Assembly: GCF_021596945.1 (NCBI RefSeq)
Contig: NZ_CP063779.1
Coordinates: 251,501-315,500, forward strand
Origin: Mongoliitalea daihaiensis
GTDB taxonomy: Bacteria > Bacteroidota > Bacteroidia > Cytophagales > Cyclobacteriaceae
Direction of reading: 5' to 3'
Length of the DNA stretch: 64,000 nucleotides
Part shown: positions 13,201 to 25,200 of the stretch, piece after piece
Layout of the letters: the number at the start of each line of letters is the position of its first letter
Numbering within the stretch: position 1 is the stretch's first letter
Program-made: the position numbers and the translations under genes
Notes under the pieces: generated by a model
The model's database searches: none
Told to the model about the DNA's origin: nothing
Seen by the model: only the letters and a program-made list of their open reading frames with translations

Positions 13201-16200
13201 AGGACTACCACCTGTTACTGTCAATGTTGATGTGGCTACCCTTCTAAACCAAGTGGTTTGAGAGAGGATATCTGTAGTAAAGTTTTGTCCCGTACCACCT
13301 GAAATGTCACTAAATCCAGCAACAGCACTTGTAGTGCTAGCCTGCCATTGATAGGAAATTGCTCCTCCATTTGGAGAGCTTGCAACAGTACCAGTAAGGT
13401 TGATTGTAGGTTGACTAACAGGGCCTTCATTTTCACATACCTCTGAAAGGTTGCTAGAGATAACCCCAGGGGTTAAACTGTTCACCGTCACCGTTACCAC
13501 TCTGGAGAAACCTGTTTCGCAGGCATTTCCAGGAGCTGTAACAAATACTCTGTAACGTGTATTCGCAGAAAGCGCTGGTGTAGTGTAAGTAGTAGCCGTA
13601 GCACCAGTAATGTTAATCCAGCTGTCAGTACCAAATCCATTTTCTCGCTGCCACTGATACACAGGACCAGGAGTACCTCCTGTACCTGCTACCTCCATGG
13701 TAAAATTATCACCAGCACAAATCAATCCATCTTGTGGCTGTGTAACAATTACCGGATCAGAGACAATTTCATAAGTGACGACGGAAGAAGTCACAGTAGT
13801 ACAAGCAATTCCCCCGATAACAGGTGTAACGATTACTCTGAATTCGTAAGTACCCAAACCTGTTATTCCTGAGACTATAAGTTCTTCTGTTGTTGCTCCA
13901 GCATACACAGCTCCAAGTGGATTGTCATTGGTTACATTTTCCCAAACACCTCCTGATAAAATCTGCCACTGATAGGTGTAGCTAATCAAGTCCCCACCAG
14001 CAAAGCCTGGTTCCATGACTACTGTGAAGGTATTTTCATTGAACTCAATATCGGACTCACAGGCCGAAGATCGCAAAGCAATTGGTTGTTCTATGATTGT
14101 CGGAACAAATACACCTACTACCTCAGATGTAGCCTGATCACAGCCTAAACCAGCTTGTGTTACTACAAATCTATAGAAGGTATTTTCAATCAAGGCCGCA
14201 GTTTCGTAGGACAATTCAAAAATATCTCCATCAACAAGAGTTGGATTTACTTGTATGCCTCCCTCAGGAAATTCAGTCAATCGCGTAAAGACTCCATCAA
14301 TAGCATCCGAAAACTCTACCCAGTAGCGGGTTTCACCAGCTCCACCTTCCACTGTAGCTGTCAAGATGGTCGTTTCACCAGCACAGATATTAATAGATTC
14401 TGGCTGATCAGTAAAAATTGCATCACATGCTACCGTAAAGGTTATAGGATCCGAAACCACAGTATCACAACCTCTACCAGTTGCGCTTACTGTTACTCGA
14501 ACTTCTCCTTCTCCTCCATTAATTGTGCAATCCGAAAACTCTGCTCCTTCAAATAAATCTGTCAACTTGATATAGCGCCAAGCATATCCTCCAGCAAAAT
14601 CCCCGTCTAGGTAGGTTGTCATACCCACAATCGCATAACCCGCAGGAGCCAATTGAGTAGTCTGAATGGTACCTCCTAAACCTCCAATGCCATCAAGCAA
14701 GGTATTGTTGCTATTCGAATTTCCTGCTAATATTTGTGATATTGGCTTGGAACGTCCTTGAAGCAAGTCAATTCCACAACCAATTCTATTACTAAATCCT
14801 ACCAATGCAGTATTCGACGCTGCTGTTACAGATTCCGTACGTGTACCAGAAGCTATTCCATTGCTGCAGGTGACATCCTGCCCTGCTCCCCATGTACCAT
14901 CTTGGTTGATTTGACGACATTCAAGCGTAAAGGAAGAAATTACATCTTCTCCATAAAGGTTGCCTATTTGAGCTGTATAACCTACTGCAACCATTCCCGT
15001 AGGACAGTCACAAGAAGGTGCTACAAATGCAGGTCTAGGACAAGGAGCTTGAATTGATTTCACTTGAGCAGGTAATATACCTCCATCAGGTTCTCCCACA
15101 GAAATAACTGTCCAATCATCTACTCCAGGGCCAGTTCGTTGCTCCCACACATAGGTAAGGAAAGGAGTACCACCCGTTGCATTTACAGTTAAAATTGGCT
15201 TGGCATCTTCATCAGCACAGAACTCAGTAGGCGTAATGGTAACAGAAGAAATTATCGGATCTTCTACCACAAACACGTTGATACATGGCGAGATATATGG
15301 AGTGGTACAAACTGGATCAATGCCATTACCAGGGTCTCCTATGTCAGTAATGATATAGCGATATCGAGTGGTTGTTGTTAAACTTGGTGTAGTATAGGTT
15401 GTACCCGTTGCTCCAGGGATATCAGTCCAGTTTCCATCGCACGCTGCATCACTTACTTGCCACTGATAACTGTAAAAACCAGTTCCTCCAAATGGAGTAA
15501 ATGACATAGGCTGATCCCCTCCTTCACAAATCTGGAAATTACCAGGGGCGGCAGAAGCAAGTGGCGCCAGATTGACTATCGTTGTTTCATTTCGCTTAGG
15601 TGTACAATCAGGTCCATTAGATATGTTCCAGCTTAACACATAGGTGCCAGGTACTAGATCAACGAAAGCACCAGCTACACTACCTCTTGCTATAGCCTCA
15701 GGATTAGAAGGTTCTAAAAGTGATTGGTTGATAGGGTTTACAAAAACTACGCTATCGATGCCACTTGGTCCACTTACAAATTCCCAAGTTCCTTCACCGA
15801 CACTTGGTAAATTACCATTTAATGCAAAGGAAGAAGCATTACAGAAAGGACCATAGGTTCCTGCCAACGGATCAGTTGGTTCGGCCCATAACCTGATTTC
15901 AATCTCATCTTCGGTAGCACTGCACCCAGAGCCCGCAGAAATCACCCACTTAATTCGATAGGTAGAAGGTTCCCCGAAGTTGGTGAAACCAGAAGCTACC
16001 ACCGTAGGACTGTTGACATCGTCAAATGTGATAGTAGACGGTCCACTGACAAACTCCCAAGTACCTATTTCACCTGGTCCAGGAGTATTAGCCTCTAAAG
16101 TTATTGAATTGTCAAATGGAGGTTCGGTAATAGGAAAACTACAAATATCCAAAAACTTGGAGTTAGTTTTGGCTTGTGTCACGGTAGTTAAGGCCGTCAA

Positions 16201-19200
16201 GGTAACGTCAGCCGTAGAAACACCACAAATACCACCATTGCTCACTGTCCAACGGAATACGTATGTTCCTGGTACCAAAACAACTACATTAGTCGTAAGA
16301 TTATTCGGTGTCACCAATTGGGCATTGGTAGGTCCAGAAACTTGGGACCATTGTCCTGTTCCGACTGTCGGAGCAATTGCAGCAAGCGTAACATTGTTAA
16401 ATAGACAAACAGATACTTCATCCTCAACCACTACAGCAGTAGAAGGTGGGTTATTTACTTGAACAGTTACCTCATCAAAGTTTTGGCAATCCCCTGTACC
16501 TACTGTCCATCTAAACACATATGTACCTGCAGCGACAGGTGAAAAAGTTGCATTTGAAAGTGACTCATTATTAAATGTTCCACTTGCTGGACCTGATGTA
16601 AGTGTCCAAACACCTATTTGCCCAGCATCTGCATTTAATTGAATATTAGCCTCTCCCAAACAAAGTTCTTGATTAATCCCTGCATCGGCAGTAATTTCAG
16701 TACCGGTAACAGCAACCGTGACCTCATCTGAATCAGAAGCAGAGCATATACCTGCATCAACTGAAATAGTCCAAGCAAATACATAATCACCCGTAACATC
16801 CAATCCAGTAATTTGAGAATTTGGTGAATTTGGACTAACAATTATAGCATTTCCACCAGAAGGCTGAGATACGATAGACCAAGTACCTATGGCCCCAGCT
16901 TGTGCACTATTGAAATTTACGGGAGTATTACCAGCAAGGCTAGTAATAGAAGAGCAGATTGACTGATCTGGACCGGCATCTGCAGCATTTGTACCTCCAT
17001 CTACCGTAGGATAATTATAAATCCAAACGCGTGAAGAATTGCTGATACTGCAACCATCAGCGGAAGCAATCGTCCATCTAAAAATATATGTTCCCGGTGC
17101 TGCCCCTGTGAAAGTGGTCTCTGGATCATTGATATCAGTAAATGTTCCACCTGCTCCAGAAACAACTGACCAAGTACCCGTTTCACCCGCACCTGCTGGA
17201 TTGGCTGCCAAATCAAATGAAGTTGCATTACATAACTCTTGTGTTGGGCCTGCATTGGCTATGGTAGTCGGGTTAGCATTGATGGTCACTGTCATCTGAT
17301 CAGTAGTCTGGGCACAATCTATACCCAACGCTGCAATAGTATACTGGAATGTGTATACGCCAGATACTGATAATCCAGAGGCCTGAGCCTGCGTGGATGA
17401 AGTTGGAGTAATCGTAGGTGTCGCAGGACCTGAAACAAAAGTCCATTCCCCAACACTTCCATTCCCATTTAATGGAATAGTGGTTACTGATCCACAATAG
17501 ATTAGATCATCTCCTGCATTGGCAATGGTAGCTACCCGCAATGTAACAGGAGCTGAAGATGGCTCACAGAAATCACCAGCTGCAGGTACATTCCATGCTA
17601 ATTGGTAAGTCCCTGGAACAAGATTTCCGATATTTGTTGATGCAAGTAACACATTAGAAAAGGACGGAATACTTGGGCCACTAATGAAAGACCAAAATCC
17701 ACCATCGGCTGGGGTTGCACTTAAAGTTCCCGATGTTCCAAAACAAATATTTTGTTCTGCTGGAGCAATGGCTTCAGGAGCACCGGTAGATGGGATAAGC
17801 ACTATATCATCAAAGCTGCTTTGAGCAGTACATCCTTCCAAGCTGACGGTCCAGCGAAGTGTGTAGAATTGACCAGAGATAAATCCTGTGACTGTGGTGG
17901 TAGGAGAAGTTGGATTAGTAATAACTAAGCCTCCAGGACCTGATATTTGAGTCCACACTCCCGAACCTACATTTGGTGCTTCAGCCTGTAAAGCTACTGG
18001 CTCATTATTGCAAATAATGATGTCTGGACCAGCATTTGCATTATCCAATGCCTCCGTAATATTGATTGTCACACGGTCAGATGAGATTCCGCAAGCGCTT
18101 GCTCCATCTCGTGTCAAAGACCATTCAAATACATAAACTCCTGCAGTGTTTACCTCAACCGCTGTCGTTGGCAAAATTTCATCCGCAAAATTGACTGTTG
18201 CCCCGACAGGTTGAGAAATAACTGTCCAAAGCCCTGTGTGATTGGCAGGTAAGTTTCCTGCTAAATTGAAGGTATCGGTATCTAAAGAAAGACACAAATC
18301 AGGTCCTGCATTTGCCTGAAGAGCTCCTGCAGTTTCAGAAGTAGTCACAGTGAATGTCTGATTAGCAGTACCGCAACCATTGGTAATCGTGTAAGTGAAT
18401 GTGTAAGTAGTATTCGCTGCTAATCCTGTTACAATTGGGTTGATGACGGATGTACTTGAAAAACTTACCCCCGCACTCGGAACTACTCTCCAGGAGATAC
18501 TTTCATCAGATAAGAGATTTTGTTTTCCTTGAATTTGTATAGGCTGACCAAAACATACTTCAATGGCATCCGGCTGCGGCTCTACCAATGGTAAATTAGG
18601 AGATACTTTCACTTCAACATCTGCCGATGAACTTGGACATGCAGGTCCATTGGAAACTGTCCAACGGAAAACATAAGTACCACGGACTAATCCTGAAACA
18701 GCTGTATTTCTTTGGAAAGGAGATGCAATTGAGGCTTGACTTGGACCACTTACTTGCGTCCATCTCCCTGTAGAAGTTCCTGTAGGTGCTTGTGCCAACA
18801 GGTTGGTTACAGAAGATCCACAAATTTGCTGATTTGCACCAACTACGGCAGTGCTAGCTGGGTTGGATTTAATGACTGAAACTTGTGTATATGCTATACC
18901 ACAAACACTTCCCAAAGGTGCGAACTGATACTTTCTTCGGAATTCAAAAACATATTCTCCAGCTACCTGGACTCCAGATATAGCAAACAAGCCTGGCGTA
19001 TCCGCATTTTCTAATACTTCCCAATCGGTAGTGATAGTTGCTGCTCCTACTAAAGCAGCAGGTGCAGAAACAATCCTAAATTCAGTAAGATCACCTCCTG
19101 TTTCGGATAAAGGTATTTCCAAAGAGGTTAATCCACATTCCATCAAGAAAGTAGCTTCTCCATTATTTACCTCAATATCAACTGTTGAATCAACGATTTG

Positions 19201-22200
19201 CACCAAACTAAAAGCAGTAGAAGTACACCTGATTGCTGAAGTTGGGTCAGAAGGATCTTGACGAACCTGTATCGTGTATTGAATTTCATATAATCCAGCT
19301 GAAAGATTATTAAGACTTACATTTTGACCGAATGGATCACTTGGTGTAAGTGTCATTGGACCGCTGTAAGTAGCAGTACCATATGTACCTGTCAAGGAAT
19401 TAAAACCAGTAACAGTTCGAAGATTCCATGATACAGTTTCACCCGCATTTTGAGGAGTAGATCCTGAAAAAATAAAACTACTGCCAGGAGTTTCATCTCT
19501 ACAAATATATGCAGTAGAGAAGTTTCGAGTGCCTGGTGCTTGTTCAATAGGAACCGTAATCGTAGAAGCGAACTGGCTAGGGAAACTAATTTCCGCATTG
19601 GTAGCACCACCTTCTGCCGGCGGCACAATCAAAGTCAATATGTCTTCCCCATTCAAGCAACCACCCTCAACTTTATAACGGAACGTGTAAGTTCCTTCAA
19701 TCAAGTTACCAAATACATATGTGAATTGACCGTTTGATAAAGTCGAACGAGAAATTGTTGCCTGAGAAGGACCAGAGATAAAGTCATAACTTGATTCTAC
19801 ACCACAAGAAGTCTGCCCGGCATAGCTAGGGGTTACCTGTCTAGAAGTGGCTAAATTATAACAAGAATCCAAGTTGATAGTATTCGATCCGTTCCTATTA
19901 GCGTCCACAGGCTCACCTCCACAATTGAAGACCTCAATGGTATCCGAATCACTACATCCTGTCAAGGTATTGGTCACTGTCCAGCGTAAGCCCACCAAAC
20001 CACCGGCTCCTTGCAAGAAGCGAACGGTGGCAGTCGGTGATGTTGGATTGATAAGTTGAATACCACCTGGAGTCACTAATTGTCCAAGCGCATTTTCTAC
20101 TTGGACGATTTCCCAAAGACCTGTTTCTCCTGTTGCTAAAGAAGCAGCATTTAAAGGATAGTCACCTGGACAGTTTTGAATGGCATCTCCCGCATCTGCA
20201 TTTGGAGTATCACTTACCTGGAAACCAATTTGCTCCACCATTAATAAGCCAGATGCACAACGGCTTTGGAACTGGAACACATAATAGGCTCCAGGCACTA
20301 CTCCTGAAATTGTAGCCCGCGTAGTGTCTGAATTTACAGTTAATAAAGCCGATGGACCGGAAAGTTGAGACCACTGACGAATATTTCCATTAATCTCAGG
20401 ACTGATGTTGATTGCTTGAAGCTCGATGAGGCTATTGGCGCAATAAGTCGCATTACCAACTAAGCTCAAGCCACAACCTTCGGACGAGAATGAACTTATT
20501 TGTACAAGGACTGGTGTTCGTGGACTAAAACAACCGAACTGGGAAGACTCTGCCCAATAGGTTACTCCATCCACCAATGTTAGGTTGGAGGACAAAGCTG
20601 AGCCTCCTGATTCGTTTGCAAACCATTGTACATTTGTTCCTGTTGCAACTAAATTACTTATACGGGGAGTAATAGTTGGAGAAAAATATTGAATCGGTGG
20701 AGCATTGGGCGCACCAAGATTTACGGATACCAAGCTAATGGTAACCGCAACGCGATCAGTACTTTCACAACCCAATAAAGTCTGAGATGCATAATAAGTG
20801 GTACCGTCGACAAGTACTGTATTTGCCGGTAATTCTAATCCATTACTAACAGCATCGTACCATTTGATACCTGAACCTGTTATCTCAACATCTTCCAATG
20901 TGGCCCCACTTGCATCACAAATTTCCTGTGTGGAAACTGCAACTGGAGCAGGAGGTATAGGATTAACTAGGATTGTGTGTACGGGAGAAGGAACATCGGT
21001 ACAAGTTCCGCTGACTAGGGCTCTTACATAGGTTGTTTGAGTGACAGCTCCTAAGGCTGCTCCAGGAAGAGTTGCTGCTGTTTGTCCTGCAATTGCTGTA
21101 AAATTGACATTATCTATTGAAGATTGCCATACAATCGTACCAGTAAAATCTGTCAATGTGATATCCGCAGGAGTAGAACCTGTACAAATCGCTTGATCTG
21201 CTGAAATAGTGCCAGCGGAAGATATATCTACGGTAATGGCTACCGCATCACTGAAAGTAATCCCACATAACCCACTAGTGGCTGCTACCCGGTAAAACCG
21301 TGTACCAGTCAAACTTCCGATTTGCGCAGAAGTAAGTGTTTCATCCGTAGCACCATCAATGTCTATCCAATTACTGATTCCTGTTTGAGAAACCTGCCAT
21401 TGTAAATCACCAACAACACCCGTCACTGTAAGAGGACCTCCCTGTGCACCTGGACACACAATCTGATCATCAGGTGTAATGGTCCCGGCGTTGGTCAATG
21501 GATCTACTTCTATGAAAACCACATTCGTTACAAATGGCAAACAAGCACCTGAAGAAACAACTGCCCTGTAGAACGTACTTTGGGATACTGGTGTATCAAA
21601 AACAAAGCTTATACCCGTAGCACCCACAATTGGAGTGAATGTACTATTATCAGTAGATGACTCCCATTGAATACCCGTGGTAGCACCTGTCAGGGATAGT
21701 GGAGAAGGAATATTTCCTGCACAAATTTCTTGATCACCCGCGATGGTAGATTCTACCGGAGCAGCAGTAACTGCGATTTCAACTGTAGAACTGAATGTCA
21801 CACAGGACCCGATGGTTAGTCGCGCTCTGTAGAATCGTGTCGCAGAGGCAGGTCCGAGATTTAAAGTTGGGTTTATCTCTCCTGTTACATTTACAAAGTT
21901 GACATTATTGGAGGAAATCTGCCATTGAACGCTTGCTCCTGTATCGGAAGGAATAGAAAGCGGCAGAGGGGTTGAGCCAACGCAAACAATCTGTGCCTCG
22001 CTGGTGATAATACCCACCGCTGCTGTACTTACAGTCACTTCTCGAGTGACAGAAGCTGAACAGCCATTTTCTGTAAGTGTATAAGTAATGGTGGCGGTCC
22101 CAGCAGCTATACCTGTCACCAAACCCGTAACTGGATCGACAGTAGCAATTGCTTCATCACTAGAATTAAAAACTCCTCCCGGAGTAGCTCCTGTAGTAAA

Positions 22201-25200
22201 ACTAGTGGTTGCTCCCACACAAATAGCCTGTTCACCACTCAAAGGATCAATGGCAGGAGGTGTACATGGACTGATCTCCACGGTAACCGCACTATTGCTG
22301 CCAGTACCGTAATCAATCGTCACATCGTACACTTGTGAGTCAAAACTCACTTGGAAAGTTCCCGTCTGAGCGAATGTACCAGTTAGGGTTCCCGTGTATT
22401 CTAAAATGGTAAAGCTTGTAGCCGGAGATGGTGTATAAGAAAGATCAATCAGCAAGTCTGCCCCGTCCAAGATCACATCTCCAGTAACGGTTAAGCGATC
22501 GTATTCTGTACAAACCGTAGCACCTGCGATTTCTGCCAAAAATGTATCAGCAACAGTTAGTGTAAAGTCACCATCTATAGTCGTACAGCCAGGGCTGTTA
22601 CCCGTAGAAAGAGAAATTCCACCTGCAGCAACAGTGGTGACATTTTCAACATAGGTTCCTGTACCCATCGTAATTTCATCACCTGGATTAGAGTCCTCAA
22701 CAGCAAGCTGTATAGAAGTAAAGTTGAGTGTCTGGGTGCGATTTGATACTCCTGCAACAGCCGAACCAGGAGATTCACTAGGGTCTCCAAAGGATTGGGA
22801 AGCAAAATATGGGAAAGATGCAAATCCATTGAGAACAACGCTTTGCATTGACCATACATCATCAAAATCAAATCCGGTAAAGGTTGAGCGAACAAGCATC
22901 TGATTCGTAGATCGGCCTTGTCCTTGTCCGGCTGTGACATCTGGATTGATCGTAGTATTATAAAAACAATTGTTACAAGTCCCTCCAGTTTGTAGACCTA
23001 TGGCGTTTCTAAGAAGATTGGTATTTGAGGTAAGGTTGACTGCACCAGACACATACGCATTAGATATTATCGAAGCAGTATATTGACCTACAAGTCCAGC
23101 AGCTGAACTAGAATTATTGGTATTAGTTACGGTAACGATAGTATAAACATTAGAAATTGATGCATTGTTAGCTTGACCAAACATCCCACCAACAAAACTT
23201 GGATCGGCATTATTTCCAGTTACCTGACCACCACTCACAAAACACTGATCGACTGACCCTCCATCCATGAACCCAATCAAAGCACCTACATTGTTTTGTC
23301 CAGTAATTATGGGGTTGATCAATCCTAGATTGGAAATAGTCGCCCCGTCGGTTTCTCCGAACAAGCCAACCCGATCACCACTCGATCTATTAATAAATAA
23401 ATTACGAATAGTAAATCCACTTCCATTGTAGCTTCCGGTAAATTTTGTTACTGCATTCCCAATCGGGCTCCAGCCTTCTGCTCCGAAACAGGTATCATTA
23501 CTTTGCGTTTCTGCTGCATCAATATTGGCAGTTTGTACATAAAACTTATCCCAACGTGAAGGGTCTTCCGTAATCCATAAAAGATTTTCAAAAGTAGCAA
23601 TTTGATAAGGTGTGCTTGAAGTGAGTCCATCGCCAATACTAGGGGCAACACCTACAAGAATACAGGAACTTACTTCGACTGCTCCCATTTGTGGACTAGT
23701 TGAATTACGTGTATTGTCAAAGAAATCAGTCGTAATTCCAGCAACTGCTATACCCGGGAGACTAGCTGCAGTCTCATAATTAGCGGGATCAGTTCCACCG
23801 GCAACTTCAAACTGTGGATCGATGGATAAACTATTGGCATCTTGACCTGTGGCAGTTTGCCAGGCTGTAAAATCACTATAATTATCACCACCAATTCGTC
23901 CTAAAATTCCACCTGAACCTGTAACTCTATAATTATTATAATCAATCGTAGTATTATCTAAACCTGCTAACCAAAAAGAAAAGTGGTCGCCATTACCTGA
24001 TTTACGGTTTTCTACGATGTTATTTTGGTACGTTTTGTTTCCAATTTGGGAATCGTTATAAAATGCCACGCTGTTATTTATTGGTCCTGCAGAAGGAGCC
24101 CCATCCAAATAGATGGTATTATAAAATACATTTCTAGTAGCTGTACTAAAATCACTGATCCCTACATATTCTGCGGGGCTGGTACTCGTAAGGGTAACGA
24201 TGTTATTCAATACATTCGCCTGACCTGTAAAACTTATTCCCGTTAAAACTGAGTTGCTGTTTGAGCTTAGGCTGTGTACAAAATTCTTTTCAATAATAGC
24301 CGTTTCACTTCCTGAAAGATTAATACCGTCAACTTGCTGACCAGTTGTGGTGGTGTTTCTTTGTAAATATGAAACCGTATTGCCCGAAATCGTATTCAGT
24401 CCTGTTCCCTGACTTAAAATACCTGTAAGAGTCTGTGCAACATCACCATTGGCAACTATCGGACCCGAAGATGAACCAATGGTGTTGTTGGTAGCTGTAA
24501 AATTGCCTGTACCTGTTTTGCTGATGGCTCTGAGGGATATGGAAGAATTGTATTCCACACTGATGCCTCCAATAGTATTGTTTAAAACCTGGACAGGATG
24601 AGTACTGGAAACAGAGATAGCATTAAATTCAAAAGCCCCCCTATTCCTGTTCGCTGTATTCGTAATATTTAACGCAATATTAGTACTACTCAGAATCGAA
24701 CCAAAAGTATTATCTGAAATTTCGAGAGAACCTGATGGTATTGTTAGTAATGTAGATATCAATGAACCACTGCTAAAGGAATTCTCCCAGCTAAATCCTC
24801 GAATCGTATTTTCTTGAAATAAAGAAACACCACTATTACTTAAACCTAAAAAAACAGGGTTCAAAATCGTAGATGATCCGCTTAAGACAAAAATACCCTC
24901 TGCATTGGCTGAATTTCCCCCAATAAAATTATTTAAAATCTGGAAGTTGTTGCCGTTAGCTGAATTATTAATTCGAATAAACGCACGATCACCGGCACTT
25001 GCAGATGTAATCGAAGCTGTCTCATATAGACTATTCCCATCAATCACCCAATCCGTTGTGTTAGCTGCCAGATGGATACCGTTTGAAGCTCCACCAGACC
25101 GGGTAAAGTCGAAGATGTAGTTTGCTTCAAGGGTGTTACTTACATTATGGTTGGGGCTTGCATCTCCGGAAGAATAAATGGCGTTTACAGGCCGATTACC

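Noticed and set aside
22575-22940. Minus-strand frame of 121 codons inside the adhesin gene
   Set aside because: It is out of frame with the adhesin, which reads cleanly through this region, and the product has no recognisable domain.
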